From Chaenocephalus aceratus (taxonomy: Eukaryota > Chordata > Actinopteri > Perciformes > Channichthyidae), in NCBI GenBank assembly GCA_023974075.1, contig CM043791.1, positions 20,505,701 to 20,569,700 on the forward strand: a DNA stretch of 64,000 bases. The letters are read 5' to 3'. Made by a program: the position numbers and the translations under genes. Below, in pieces: positions 1-19,483 of this stretch (the stretch's first letter is position 1; each line of letters begins with the position of its first letter). The notes below the pieces were generated by a model. It saw only the letters and a list, made by a program, of their open reading frames with translations. It did not search any database and was not told the DNA's origin.

Positions 1-150
1 AACGGAATACATGTAACGGTGTTACGTAATCAGAATACAAAAATCAAGTAACTGTATTCAGCTCGCGTTACATTTGAAAAACGAGTAATCTGATTACAGT
101 TACTTTCGTAAACCTGAAGTGAATACATTTTGGATTACTTATTGGAATTA
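1..150. repeat. Possible degenerate DNA-transposon end
   Basis: The stretch is rich in GTAATC/GATTAC and GTTAC words in both orientations (for example GTAATCTGATTACAGTTAC near 85-105), as in several teleost DNA-transposon ends built from such words. No partner terminus is visible because the window starts here. Assignment to a superfamily is not possible. Confidence 0.3.
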
Positions 151-960
151 TTGGTGGAAAGATTTCCTCACAACATTTAATATTCATTACTAAAGGTACA
201 GAACAAAAGTCTGCGTTTAAATCGTGTGTATGTAGAGGTGTGTGTGGTTAAAACACATCAGCCACACCGCTCTTTAGCCTTTCTATTGATTCTGAAGGTA
301 AACACAGTGAAGGCGGTGCGTGAAAGGCGGTGCGTGAAAGGCGGTGCGTAAAAGGCACTGCGCGCTCGTCTCCTCAGAGGCTGAGTTAACCCTCCCGCTG
401 CCTCCTGGTGCTGCAGAGATTTCATGAAGTGAAGGAGGTGTTCCTTCTATAAAACAGCTGCGGGCAGCAGATACTGTGAGAGTCACAGACATGAATTCAT
501 AGATCAAGGCAGACTGGTGCACACACTCTCTTGTTTTGCCAATCAGGTGCTTGAACAAATATAGCTCTACACCCCTGGCCGAAATGTCCTTAAAATGAAG
601 TCCGAGTTCGACATTTTAATTAATGTCCTGCCAACACTGGCAAGACAGAAGGCGACACGCCCTTTCTAAGCCATGTCCTCACATCCCAAGCTGCATCCCC
701 AAAAAGTTTATTATGTTGTTACAACAGGGTTCAGGGGGAGTGGCATACCCGTAGGATAGAAAAGGGGGAAGTGATGTCTGACTCAGAGGTCGCACGGCTG
801 TGGAGAAGAACGTGTTGCCCACATTCTGTTACTGAGTTTAGGCTAGTTAGCTAGCAGGTTTATTGTTTTGGGTGCAGTCACTTTTGCCTCCACTTGCTGT
901 TCAAATAAATATTGAAAGAAAAAAGTTAATCTGTTTACAGTTCTGTTTTATATGGGTGTA
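151..960. other. Non-coding DNA, no gene seen
   Basis: No convincing reading frame or RNA gene is present. A small direct repeat (GGCGGTGCGTGAAA and variants, three copies) lies at about 310-355. The short open frames here have no recognisable domain. Confidence 0.5.
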
Positions 961-1110
961 GAAGAAGAAGAAGAAGAAGAAGAAGAAGAAGAAGAAGAAG
1001 AAGAAGAAGAAGAAGAAGAAGAAGAAGAAGAAGAAGAAGAAGAAGAAGAAGAAGAAGAAGAAGAAGAAGAAGAAGAAGAAGAAGAAGAAGAAGAAGAAGA
1101 AGAAGAAGAA
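961..1110. repeat. (GAA)50 microsatellite
   Basis: Fifty uninterrupted GAA units. The leucine and serine homopolymer frames read from it are artefacts. It abuts a dispersed repeat at 1111-1340, suggesting the tract expanded at the edge of a transposable element. Confidence 0.97.
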
Positions 1111-1340
1111 TAATTGGGAGGGATGAAACCCTCTTTAATGGTCTCACATGCAGAGCACACAGCACACAGTGAAATGTGTTCTCTGCTTTTAACCCATCCT
1201 AGTACCAGGAGTGTAGTACTAGGAGCAGTGGGCAGCTATTGTACAGCGCCCGCGGAGCAATGGGAGTGAGGGGGGAAGTCCGGTGCCTTGCTCAAGGGCA
1301 CCACGGCAGGGCAGGAGGTGAACTGGGACCTCTCCAAGTA
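1111..1340. repeat. Dispersed teleost SINE/LINE-like repeat
   Basis: The stretch contains phrases common in fish interspersed repeats: an ACACAGTGAAATGTGTTCTC core near 1163, CCAGGAGTGTAGTACTAGGA near 1205, and CCTTGCTCAAGGGCACC near 1287. It has no coding capacity. I recognise the repeat type but not the exact family, and no target-site duplication was identified. Confidence 0.5.
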
Positions 1341-3550
1341 GTTTGTTAAGTAACATACTTTCGTCGCCGGCCGGCCGTTACATGCCACGCATTAAGTGGG
1401 CCTGTCTGTCAATTAATCCCCGGGCCACTTTTTCCCCCCAGTCCGCCCCTGGCTATGTCCTTACCACATCAAACCAGAAACGCTGCAGGCCTGCTACAGA
1501 AAAGGCCTTGCCCTTGTTTCCATTTCAAACAGGTTTACAACACTGTCAGAAGCTGTATTGTTTCTGCTCCGAAACAGAGGGGGCGAGAGAAAGCTAAACA
1601 CCAGGAATTGCAGCACTTGTGCTCTAAGATTTAGGGAGTGATATGGTTAAGCTTTCATATTCTTTTGTCTCCAGTACACCTCTGCAGTGGCAGCAATTGT
1701 GACTGTGTCTCCTGTCGAATGAATAATGCACACTAAGGCATCCTGAGTTATCCAAAACCAAGTCCCTCTTATCCCTGTTTGAGTGCATTGATTTCCAAGC
1801 TCTCACCAGCATCTGCAGAGGCTCAAAGGCTGCTGTGTGTGGGTAGGAGGATAAAAGAATAGCAACAAGGCAAACATCCAGCTTGTAGTGCACTCATGGA
1901 TACTCTGGAGTTCACTACCTGGTGCTCAGATGAAAGCAGAGGTCACGTCATCGTGGTGCTTATGATATCTGTAATTAGAAATTCAGATGAACCTGATCTG
2001 CAGTGTCTGTGTCAACTTTTCTGTGATCTCCTATGAAACAGGTATCTGACACTTGGCCCTGGTGGGGATTACTCTATTTCAAGGCAAGGGCTTGCAGTAA
2101 ATCCTTTGTAATTATCTACTGGCAAACAAGGAGAGAGCTTTTAATGAGCTGAGGACCAGGATGCTGAAACAGCCTCTGTTCTACAGTTGAACGGACACAT
2201 TCTCATTTTTCACAATCAGTATTATCACTCACCCAAGAGAAATATGCAATATCTATTGCAATCATAGCAGTATATTAGTGAGGATGAAAGGGGCAAAGGT
2301 TTATTAATTTGTTAAACATTAGAGTGAGGAAAACAACGTGCGTTTACACAGATATTCATTTAAGATAATCAAGTCTTGAAGCTTTTACCTTAGTCCCATG
2401 CTGGTATTTTAGTTATAACAAGCAGCATAAGACGGTTGCATATTTTGCAGTTTGAAATAATGTTGCACAATAAATTATTGGTCTGACAAGATGCAGAAGA
2501 GGTACTTTACTATGGCTATTGCTCAGTAAAAAGTTGCTTAGTCCTTGTGATTTAATTGTCTTCAAATTGCCTGTCTGTATGCAGACAGACTCGCAAAGAA
2601 CGCAGTGTATCAAAGGTTTCAGACTTCAAGGTCTTTCTACTGTCACTGGCTTTCCCATAACAATTTCAGATTAAATCAATGTTAATCTTCTGCTGACCAA
2701 AAGGGACTTCACTCTTATTCAAATAAGCCAATCCAATTTGATAAGGAGACAGACTATGTTGATAAGCGTGGCGAGCAAATCGGCATGAGATACTCTCTTG
2801 GAGATTGTCTATTTTCTCCTCATCTTTAAATGCTTTAAGGACTTAAATCGCACTGGATAGTAAGTTTAGTGGAGTTTCATCAGTGCTAAGGACAAGGGGT
2901 TTGAGGAGGGCGTGTGGAATACTCAAATAACTTGACTATTGAAAGAGCCACAAGAGCAAAAGTTTAGTATAATCTCACCTCCCAAGTCTATCTGTAAGAC
3001 TCAGAAAAATTAATGCGCCATATAATCCACCTCAGGGGAACATTTTTCACTATGTTCCAAAAATGTATAGAAATCAATATTTAATCTGCACCAAATATTG
3101 GACAATGCACAAAAAAGCCTGAGATAATAAAAGCTGGACTGTCAATGGAATGACTAATCTTTTAGAATTGATTAGAAATAAACGTTGTGCTTGGAAAAGC
3201 ATCACTGTTGCATTAAGTGGACTTTGGAATGCCTCGTCTTGTATTCACAGTTAGATCTCTCGAAACCCAGCAACCTCTGCATGAAGTATGACAATCCATT
3301 TATCCCTGACAGTCGCCGGATTCAGCGCTGTCAATTGCTGATGAATAAGCATTTGCAGTGGATAATAAATACATGTTTGTGGCTAGAACAAAGCATCACA
3401 GCCACAGACACCTAGACTTGTTGACTTGCTGAAGGTGACCTCAGCATTAGACAGAACAATACGTTTCCATGACATCTCGGCTGCTGTGGGTATGATCAAA
3501 ATGGTAATTCATACCTGCGCAGTGCAATGTCTTGTCTGCCTGAGATGGGT
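1341..3550. other. Non-coding DNA, no gene seen
   Basis: AT-rich unique-looking sequence. The short open frames lack domains, splice-site context or codon structure. No RNA gene was recognised. Confidence 0.5.
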
Positions 3551-3553
3551 TTA

Positions 3554-3594
3554 TGTGTGTGTGTGTGTGTGTGTATGTGTGTGTGTGTGTGTGT
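3554..3594. repeat. (TG)n microsatellite, interrupted
   Basis: About 20 TG units with one TA interruption. It lies about 90 bp from the long CA tract that follows, in the opposite strand sense. Confidence 0.95.
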
Positions 3595-3682
3595 ACACAG
3601 TTCACAGTGTGAGGGATATGTCTTATGCTTGTTCTAATAGGCTTTGCTCTAGTGAGTGCAGGGCTTACAGGTGTACTGCCTC

Positions 3683-9655
<5,973 letters not shown>

Positions 9656-9659
9656 AAGG

Positions 9660-9775
9660 ATGGGGGGGCATGTAGCTCAGTCAATGGGGACTTGGGAACC
9701 AGAGAGTGCTATTCCAGTATTAGTCTTTTATAAAAGCTGGCAGCTGTAGACGTAGCAGCAGCATGGCAATTTTCT
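9660..9775 (+). repeat. tRNA-derived SINE head (partial)
   Basis: GGGGGGCATGTAGCTCAGTC followed by GGGACTTGGGAACCAGAGAG resembles the tRNA-related 5' part of a common teleost SINE. TAGCTCAGTCAATGG is an A-box-like block. The expected B-box region (about 9705-9716) is degraded, so this is a decayed copy and not a tRNA gene. Confidence 0.55.
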
Positions 9776-12700
9776 GTGAAAGGTTTCCAACAATTTGTAT
9801 TTGATGTTGAGTAAGGTTGTATTATTGCCACACAAAAAGAAAAAGGTTCAGTTTAGTTTGCATTGACATAAAGGTGCATTCAGTTCACAAGTGTGGATAA
9901 TGGAAGTTCTAGCCACAATATCTGAGGATATTTCTAAAACTTTGAGTGCGTCAGCTTAATGCTAACATTATTTTTTAATCTGACACCATACAGTTGATGT
10001 TACCCTTACATCTATACATTCACTTGCACTGTATAACTATACTATATAATACAGATCCTTCTAATAGGATCCACAAGAGCCTGCTTCACTCTCACTTCAG
10101 TGTACTCTAAGCCCCGGCAGTGTTGGGGAAAGTCTTGAGATGTGTGTCAGGTTTCTGACGTGTTGCTTTGATACTGATAGACCCTCATGGGTGGCACCGG
10201 AGGAGAACACTACAAACCAGAACAAACAAACCGGCAAAAGCATCGCAAATGTCAGAAGTGACATAATGAGGACAATGAGAGTATGTGTCTTACAACTGAA
10301 ATGCTGAATGCTGTCCGTGTTCTTGAGACATGTTTTGAAATGTCCTCCCGACCTTAGTTATTTTGAGGTTAAGGAAACACAGTGCATTGACAGAATCCTG
10401 CCTCAGATCTTTATGTTACATCAAGCCCAACTTGACCATGACGGATAATTGGAGCTCAGTTCTTTGAGGTGCAGTCTAGACCTGCTTCAGTGCAAAGTGA
10501 ATAAACATTTGTATGGACGATGACTATTTTAAAAAGGTGTTTCTCAGAGCTCCTGTATGCTGGTATGACATAGGATTCCTTTTAGTAAAAACTGTCAAAG
10601 CAACACACAAATCTACAGAGTCAGTCGTTCTTTGTCTGGGGAAAACTCCAGTTAGTTTTGAGCGAACATCTGTCCTGTTCAATTCTAGCATCTGAGGAAT
10701 GTCTTCATGTTCACATGTTTAAACTATCCAAGATAATTGGAAAACATTCTGCAAGTAAGATTTCACTATTCTTGGGTGAAATCTCCATCTGCATAATTCA
10801 CATCTTCTGTTATACAACAACAGAAAATAAATGCATCTCGCTAGTGCTCATAAAGGTAGTTGGTTATCATTTTTTTTCTATGTACACAAGGGTTGATAAT
10901 CCTGCACCACACTGTGATGGAGCACAGAGTATATACAAGTTATACAATCAATACTAGTGACTGGATATTAGTTCCATTTCTTATTACAATATTTGAGATA
11001 GTGAAAAAATATTATAGTCTCTGAACAGCTTTCAAATGGTTTCTCAGAAGATTGAAATGTTAAACTGCGTAAGAGAAACAGCGCATGAATCCAACAACAA
11101 GCCTTTTATTAATATTTATAGAGTAATAATGATCCTCAGCAAAAATGAGAAGGGACATAGTCATACACTAACGGAAGCAATTGTTCAGCGGAAAGAGATA
11201 CTTCTCCCACGCAGGCGCCACACTATCATCACGAATCACTCACAGGAGGCAGAGGAGGTCTACATTTGACTTCTTATATGTTTAAGCAGAGTTTTAATTT
11301 AAAGAGCATTCCCGACAGAACAAGCAATGCAAATCAGGTGGCAATGGACAGAAATGATCCATTAAAAATAACTTGAACACCAGCAAAGCTCTTGTTTTTG
11401 CTCCACTGGTTTAACTTTTCATGTTATAGCTGTGATGAAAAGGTGTTGAATGTGTTGAATGTGTCCCAGGCTAACTTAGGAACTAACCCAGTGTTAGTTC
11501 CTTAAAAAAATAATGTTTTGAGAGAATGTGGAGTTTATTGCAATTATGTATAATAACATTATTTTCAAGACAAATGTTTTCACTTTTATAAACTGTACAG
11601 AAAATGGTGTTTTAACTGATGTTCACAGACAAAAAGGTACATAATATAATACATACAAATATAATTAAATACTCTATTCGTCATCAGGAGTTATATTTGT
11701 TGAGGGTCATATACTTAAATAAAGAGTATGACATGTCTTTGTGCTGCATCTCTTTAAAAAAGTAGCCTAGATCTTTTATCAAAGCACAATAAATCTTTAA
11801 TGCGTATGTTCTGAAATATGTCTGGACACTTAAAATAAAAAATAAGTAAGATGGGGCTGGATCTTGCAGTAATAAAGGAATAAAACATCCAGCCGTTACC
11901 ATTTCCTTTCAAACTTCTAGTCTTGAGCGTTTTTAAGCTTCTGAGTTGAGTGGATTTAGCCAGGCGGGGCAGCACATGACGACAATGCACTGAGTTTTGA
12001 GTTAAAGCTTGATAAGGCAGGATTTCATGTGGGGTAACAGGAGGGAGGTGGAGGAGCAGGAGGGGGAAAGTTATGCCGTCAGGAGGGGGAACAAATCGGG
12101 AAGGACAGGAGATATGAAACACAACCAAAACATAATCCGTTTGTCAGGATGCTTGTAACTTCCCCTAAAATGTATACTTTATATAACTACTTGTAAATAC
12201 AGCAACACCCATTCTCGGTATTGACAATTACTAAGAGCTTTTTCTCTCAATCTTTATATTAATAATGAAACACTCGCAAGAGCTGCAACATACACATTAA
12301 TGCTGCTAATTATAACATCCTCACTTTATTGAAAATGTGCCTGCACGTGTTCACATTCCTGATTAAGCACCCAACTGAATCTTACTTTTATCCAAATCTA
12401 CCATCAGGAAAACTAAGCCCACATGAGACCACTTCATTGGATTGAAGTGGTGATGTCAGTTTTGGTTTCAAAGGGAGGATGTCTTGACTTTGTGTAGGGC
12501 AAATTGATGTCAGGAATGCTGGAAGGGGGTGGGGCGGGGGGAAGTGGTGGAGGGGTCTCCTGATGCATGCTAAAGTGCCAGTGAGTGGACTGGCATCTAT
12601 TATTTATCTCCCCTACCCACCATTAAGCCTGTAATGAGCTGGTTTAATTCACTGGGCAAACAGGATTACAGCAGTCATGTATCAATAAATGTTAATTATC

Positions 12701-13035
12701 CTGGCTCCTGGTCGTGTCTCGGGGTGTCCCAACGCTGCAGTCCTGGCCTGATTGCTCCAGCATGGAATCCAATATGTTCGATGTCAATGCCGTGAGTGCG
12801 GTGTGTGTTGTTGGGGTTACAATCAGGGCTACCTTCCGTAGTCTTGGGTTTTCAAGACCTCTATCGATAAAGGAAAGCTGGATCATCTGGATTCTTTATC
12901 AATAACGTTACTGATCTAGGCCTGGATCAGTGCAGAATCATTACTTTATTGAGCTGAACTTTGTAACATGATCAGGAATTGTTGCAGCCCATGAACCATG
13001 AACCCAGGAATCACTGGTGTAACGATGTGTACTGT
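9776..13035. other. Non-coding DNA, no gene seen
   Basis: No supported gene. A purine-rich stretch lies near 12035-12080 and a G-rich one near 12525-12550. The open frames of 60-124 codons show no family signature. Confidence 0.5.
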
Positions 13036-13055
13036 ATGTATATATATATATATAT
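13036..13055. repeat. (TA)n microsatellite
   Basis: About ten TA units in AT-rich non-coding DNA. Confidence 0.9.
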
Positions 13056-13947
13056 TGTTTTTCTAATTTCAGTATATTATTTTTCTGACAGTGAAATTGA
13101 GAAATCAAACATAAGCTGCTAATCAAGATTGCCTAGAGATCTGCATCTTTTACCGTATGATGTTATACTTCATATTACACCATGGGGAATTATAATACTC
13201 TACAATTCTACTTTTGGTAATACTTCACACCTTTATCAGAGGTGTTCAGTTTATGTATGATTTAATCTTCGAACTCAACTACCTATACTGTGTCACTTTT
13301 AAAATTGCTGAATAAGTAGCTTTAAGCAACTCCACCAATATAGGCTAAACAGCTGCTAGCTGAGGCCTCATATTAAAGCAGACGGATAGCCACATAAGAC
13401 TGATAGCTATCTTTCCATCTACTGTAACTCTTGACAAAAAAGCCAATAACTGGATTTTCCAAATGTGGAACTATACTCCTTTAAATTGTGTTTTGTTTCT
13501 CACTGAGAACACAGCCATCTTAAATTGATTAAGTAAACAAGCACACTATTGTTCATTTCTTTCTCCTTCATGAAACAGCACAGAGACAAAACAATAACCT
13601 CATGTGTGGAGAACAATAAATCTAACTCTGAGCATCCAGTGAGAGGACTCAGCTCCTGAGTCAGTCAAGATTTACAGCTCGGCCCCCACAGATCACATGC
13701 CTCAGATTTATTCAGCTACATGTAATTTAGTTTAAAAAGAACACTGTCTTCTGCCATCTTTCTCACTTTTTGGGTAAAGACTGCGTGTATCAAGGCGTTA
13801 CTTCTGAAACAGAATGTGATAAATCTGCGCCCACCTCGCCTCTGTCAGGTTGAATCATTGAGGGAGGTTGTAAAGGAAAGAAGAAACAATGTTTGGGATT
13901 AAGAATATACTTTAGGCATTACCTTTTCGACTGTATTGCCAGTGAGC

Positions 13948-14019
13948 CACACACACACACCACAACAAAGCACGGCACTTTAATATCGCTTTCTCTCTCT
14001 CCCACACCACAACAAAGCA

Positions 14020-14051
<32 letters not shown>

Positions 14052-14063
14052 CACACACACACA
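13948..14063. repeat. (CA)n microsatellite with duplicated flank
   Basis: A short CA tract near 13950 and a longer one at 14022-14063. The phrase CACCACAACAAAGCA occurs before both, at about 13960 and 14005, so the second tract probably arose by a local duplication of about 45 bp. Confidence 0.85.
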
Positions 14064-15429
14064 GTTTTCTTAAGACATGCTTTGGTTCAGCTGGTCTATC
14101 TGCCCTGCTGCATTTATTCCAGTTCAAGTGCAGTTCAGTCCTCTTATCCCCTCAGCCCTCCCTGCGGGAGTCCAGTGAGAGACTCATGACATGATTAATA
14201 TGTAACAGAGGTGTTTGAAGGGAGAAAAAGAAGGAGGAAAAGCCACACACATGGTATAAGGAGAAATAATTGATGAGGCTAAATGAACAGGTAGATAGTT
14301 CAGGTGAAAAATGTCCCTCTGTATATTTTAGCACTATCAGCTATAGGAAATATAATTCTAGTTTATTTAGCCATCTGAAATTGTTGAAAAATATTTGTGT
14401 AGTTGAGTTGTGATCGGCAGTCAGCTTTCAGGCTACTACTTACCACTATCACTACTACTTCAACAACTCTTGTTGTGCTGCATTAATTTTGATATTCAAA
14501 CAGTGTTATAGTTGTGCAATGCTACATCAATGGATTACTATTTTAAGGTATGGTTGGTGCTAGGCAATAAAAACACTTAAGATTCATAAAGATGTGAGCA
14601 TGAATTGCTGGTCTGTGACGTGAGGTTAACTCAGGTCAGAAAGGCTGCATACCCATACATAAAAGCACACTCACTACTCTTGATTTCTGCATTTGGAAGT
14701 AAATCGAGGAGGTACTATGAAATGATAATATATAGATTCCTATATGGATAAGGGCTTGTTTTGAAATGCTCTCTGCTGTTGATGAAAGTTAAAAGCTTTG
14801 CCTTCTTGCATCTTTCCATCTGATTATTACACTGAAGTCTACCTCCATTACTTCAGTAAATAACAAATCAAACTTCATCGGATCAGTATGACATTTTCCA
14901 AACAACAATGAGGTAAAACAACCTCACAAACATGACATCAAATCAAATGTGCCATTATCCTTGATGTCATTTAAACCAGCAGCCGCTATATAAAAAGGGA
15001 ACCATTTTGGCAGCATCTCCAGTACAGATACGCTTTTAATGGAGGACATTACCTCTGGAGGATAATGACATAAAATATTTTTGGGACAAGACAAAGTAAA
15101 CAGCATGCCGGTATAATGGGAGGACAGGAGTTAGAAGTAATTTGAGTGGCCACCTGTGGGTGTTCACACTGCCTTGTCACTGTTGTTGCATTGTGTGTTT
15201 TTGTGTGTGTGTTTTAGGACAGAGAGAAAGGGACAGGGGGAGACAACATGTGCCCCTCTAGCCTTTGTAATTATCTGCCAATTTTCCCTCCGTCAGTTGC
15301 CTTTATCATCCCTTTCAGATCTCACCTAGGGGTCGGAGACTGTCACTCTGTGGCACCCCCATCTCTCAATGTTTGCCGGATGAAATGTAGAAGTCCTCGC
15401 ATTGACCTCTGCCTGCCAGCTTCCCTCTC
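14064..15429. other. Non-coding DNA, no gene seen
   Basis: No recognisable gene or repeat family. A weak GT-rich tract is at 15190-15215. Confidence 0.45.
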
Positions 15430-15720
15430 CGCTCATTTGTTTCCTCGTAACAGGAGACATTGGGAGATAAGGATAATTATCAATCAGCAATCTCAGCAGC
15501 TATTTATGCAGCCACTGAAGAGGAGGCAGAGCATGGGTGTTACTTTTCAGACACCAACTCAAGATGGCATGACAGATTGTCTTTTCCCCTGGTCTCCTCA
15601 TTTTATTGTCGGAATCTGGCCATTAGGAATAGGCAGAATAATAGTTTATTTTTCCATTAAGAAAATAATGATAGCTATTTTAATAAAAGTGTACCCACTG
15701 TGATAATCTTAGCTTGTCAA
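15430..15720. promoter_or_regulatory. Candidate conserved non-coding element
   Basis: Complex, repeat-free sequence with TTATTTAT/TAATAG words, homeodomain-like ATTA cores and no repeat signature. This composition resembles vertebrate enhancers. A 151-codon frame crosses it but has no recognisable domain. The call rests only on sequence texture. Confidence 0.25.
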
Positions 15721-17259
15721 TTTATAACAATCTTAAATGTTTATTTTGGCAAAAACTTGACATTTTGCTGTTAAACTGATGTCAGTAGCCTTACAATCAT
15801 ACAGCACTTTCACCCCAGCACTCTCTTAGAAAAAAAAAGATCCCCCATCTGATGTGACAGTTGGACAAGCAAAACAAAGCATATAAAAGCAAGAATTAAG
15901 AGCATAACAACTGGGTTCAACACAGCTTTTTTCTTCCCATCACGCAACTTAAGAACTTAGGGTCATACATGAGGAGGCAAATCCACTATAAGCCCTAATT
16001 GTCTGGAGTCCCATATTAAAAAAAAAGTAACACCAGCTCACAAACATTTCTGTCAGCCAAAGGGGACAAGGCATAATTAGAAAATATGTTCAAGCTGAGG
16101 AAAACATGATTGAGCTACGATGCCTCTCGAGTTTTTCAGCTTCACTTGTTTTTCAAGACAAATTCGGGGAACAATGTATTTTAAAATGCACTTAATTTCA
16201 GGGTAGCTTATCTGGCTTATCTAGTTTTTTGTCTTGACAAGAAACACGCCAAGGTTTACTACCCTTGAGGATTAATCTTTGCTTAAAGTGAGACAGAGTG
16301 GTTTTTGACATGCCAATTAGGTCAGCCTTCGCTGCATGGTCAACCAAATGGGCCCCAACTGCCCCTATAAGAACAGACTGAGTCCTGTTTGGCTGAGAAG
16401 AAAGCCCAATGTCATAGCTTGTTGCTTTGCTGTTTTTATTTTAGATGTCAAAAGACAGTGATTCATGTCATACATTAACCAATGGCCTTATACTGTAGGT
16501 ATGGATTATAGGTATTACTGTATACACGGTATGGGGTGGAAAATAATAAATAACCCATTAGAAGTTTTCATTTATGCTTATATGTTTGATAACAAATATA
16601 TTTTTAGGAGTGATTCTTAAGTTAAATATGCAGTATTGACAGGGAAATATGCGAATAAAGTACCAAAGTTTCAGTAGACTGTTTATTTTCCCACTTGGTC
16701 AATCTGCAAAATCTTCTAACTTTCTTATCCATGTAGAGTGCTTGAGGTTCAGTGAATGGCATTATTAAAGGGTCCGCTATCTTTCAGGTGGAAATGCCTG
16801 CCTCGGCACTGAGAAAGCCAGCAGGGGCTTTGACAGTTTGGATTACAACAGGTAGGTGTAGTCAATGCAGAGAAGTGTTATTACAACCAATGTGAGAGCC
16901 TCATCCACCTACTGCATGTCAAGTCAGAGTGGCAATAAACTTCAGACACTGATTTCAGTTTTGTGCTTACATGGGTTTGTGGAATGAAAGAAGCTTCACG
17001 ACTTTCAGTATGGTATTTTTCAATTTGTACACAGATGGAGGAGCTTTTTAATAAAGTCCCTTGAGACTCATAAATGCCTTTTTTCAAATAACTAAGTCAA
17101 TTAAGTGACATCTTTCCAATATATTTAAGTAAGTGTTTGCTTTTTGTTCTGTAGAAGGCTTTCAACTTTTTGTGTGCCTATAAATGCTGATATTAGTCAC
17201 TTCTACTTAAGTCAGAAAAGCTTTGTTTTTAACTATAAACCTAATTGTTGCGAGTCCAC
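15721..17259. other. Non-coding DNA, no gene seen
   Basis: No supported gene, RNA gene or recognisable repeat family; AT-rich unique-looking sequence. Confidence 0.45.
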
Positions 17260-17600
17260 TAACATTAAGCTGTAACCTGTCGTACGGCTATGAAGATTGC
17301 TGTTGCCTCCACATTGTGTCATCACCACCTGTTTTTACATCTGGAAGCCCAGTTCCCCATAGAAGAGCTGTCGTACATTATCTCGTCTATAGTTAGCACG
17401 GCTATTATCAACTGGTGTTGACATTCCCTTCTCTCATTACACCGTTATCGCAACCTTGCAACCTTTGAATTAATTAGTTGCTGCAAGTCAATTAGCTTCC
17501 TGTGCAAATGCACCGTGCCTGTCAAAACACTCTTCAAACCAAAGCGCTCCAAAGAGTATCTAATAATTACTTGGGGGTTGATCTTGGAAACTTACATTTG
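17260..17600. promoter_or_regulatory. Candidate conserved non-coding element
   Basis: Dense balanced-composition sequence with GAATTAATTAGTTG, a GTGCAAATGC octamer-like site and several CAATTA/TAATTA cores. No repeat hallmark and no coding frame. The texture is typical of developmental enhancers but conservation cannot be tested here. Confidence 0.3.
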
Positions 17601-19472
17601 TTGTGAATTGTCGGTTTTACCTCAGTGTGTGTGGGGCTCGCAAAGCAACTGATAAGCTTTAACTCTTGCAAGCCTTTTATAAAGATGTCCACATAAGAAT
17701 CAAATACTGTTTAGTGATTTTAAAACCAAATGGGTTAGAAATCATTATGTTCAGTCTATCTTTGCTAGCCGTTTTAAAGCAGGATGATTATAAAATATGG
17801 TCTCCTGTTTGGATATGCTCACATGGAATTAGAGAAACCTGTGCTGCACAGAGTCTCACTCAGAGGACTCCTCAGGTGTCCAGCTGTGTCCTCAGGCACT
17901 CGTATTAAGCGCACAGCAATTACCCAATTTCTCTGCTGCTAATAAAACATTCAGGAGTTTCAAAGGTTTTTCTTAGCAGACCAAGCTTTATACTGCATGT
18001 GTACAGGTTTTCCAGTGAGAAGCGATATTATTTATAAACATAACTGTGTCAAGGACACGTTTCCTTTCTGGTTAACATTTTTCTTTTTTTGCACTGTTTT
18101 CCATACCGTAAGTAGATATAATAACACGCTGCAACTGGGGCACTTGTGAATGTTGGCATCATGAGGGGACTTCTGTGCAAACACTTGTATCCTCTGGTCC
18201 TTGGAGTTGAGAGGATATTGACCTTGTAAGTAATAAGTGGTCACTTGTCTTTGTAGTTTTAAAAAGCAAATTGCTTAGAAGCCTGTAGTGGGGGGAAGAA
18301 AGCAGGGAAAAACTGAAAAGAAAAGGATAAACCCACATGGAAGTGAAACTCCAATAATAAAGTCCAAAACAGAATACAGCTCTTTTAGGGCCCTGATGGC
18401 TGCTTTGGGTTTCAGGTCATGCTTGCAATGCATTTTTTCTGGCTGTTACAGTCACTGAGAACATGCCTCAACTGCCAGGAGCTGGGAGAGAAATGGAGCC
18501 GTTAGACGTACAACAGCATAAAACAACTATTTATATCACCACTGGTTTCACGACTGGATTTATGATTCTTTTAATCTGTCTCTGCAAAAGGCAGCGCTGT
18601 CAAAAGCCCAGACATTGCAAAAACACATTACACTCTGTTGGATTCTTTAAAGGTGGGGACGGACGCAGTTTTTTAAAAGTATAGTATACTGCAACAACAT
18701 GTATCAGCCTGTCACTGTTTAATACTAAATATATACATATATTTGAATGGCAGTAATAAGTACTTAATTAAATATATATTGTGACTCTTTCACTAACCCT
18801 GAATCTTTCCCTCTTTCAGCGGCAAGCGTATATGTGGCACATTACATTTTATAGGCATACATTGGAATTGTTACACTCTTAACCATTATTAACGTGACCA
18901 ATATTCAAAATTGTAATATTACTGAAAAATATCAATTCAAAAGTTTATAAGATAAATTAAACGTAGCGAAAACAGGTTTAGCATAAATAAATTGTAAACT
19001 GATCATATCAACTTAATTTAATTAGATCCTAAGAGGGGCTCTATGCACATAACGGAGAGTAGAAACAATGAAATCACACTGATAGAAAACATAAAAGTGA
19101 ACCTTTGCATTTAACTTTGTAATACAATTAGATGGAAAATGTACATAAAACAATAGATTAATCACAAATATATAAATTAATAACTTTATCTGAATAATCA
19201 TTAGTTGCATTAATAGTATACCAGTTACATCGGCATTCAGTACTTTCATTCTTAAAACAAATTATTTACATTTCAATACTTGATATTCGTGATTATACTT
19301 TTGATACTTGTATTAATTTAATCAATTAATTTAGCTGATGCACTTGAATCCCCTTAATTAAATGGGCAAAGACTAAGATGTATTTGTCCTTTTTTTCTTT
19401 TCCTTTATTTACTTTGAAGTTGTTCTAAGGCATTTCTGCTTGATTTGATTAGATTTATTTTGAATGTGTAAA
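17601..19472. other. Non-coding DNA, no gene seen
   Basis: AT-rich sequence with no supported gene. An AT-rich stretch at 18720-18780 and poly-T runs near 19390 are the only notable features. Confidence 0.5.
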
Positions 19473-19483
19473 ACAATAATACA
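19473..19483. repeat. Left target-site duplication of Rex3-like LINE
   Basis: ACAATAATACA occurs here and again at 24079-24089, directly outside the LINE's 5' truncation point and its ATGG tail. The 11-bp exact direct repeat fits target-primed reverse transcription. Confidence 0.9.

Noticed and set aside
935..1165. Long leucine and serine homopolymer ORFs
   Set aside because: They are translations of the GAA tract on the minus strand and have no flanking coding signal.
9660..9775. tRNA gene
   Set aside because: An A-box-like block is present, but the B box and acceptor pairing are not; it fits a decayed SINE head.
15248..15703. 151-codon plus-strand ORF
   Set aside because: No domain or codon structure recognised; overlaps the candidate non-coding element instead.
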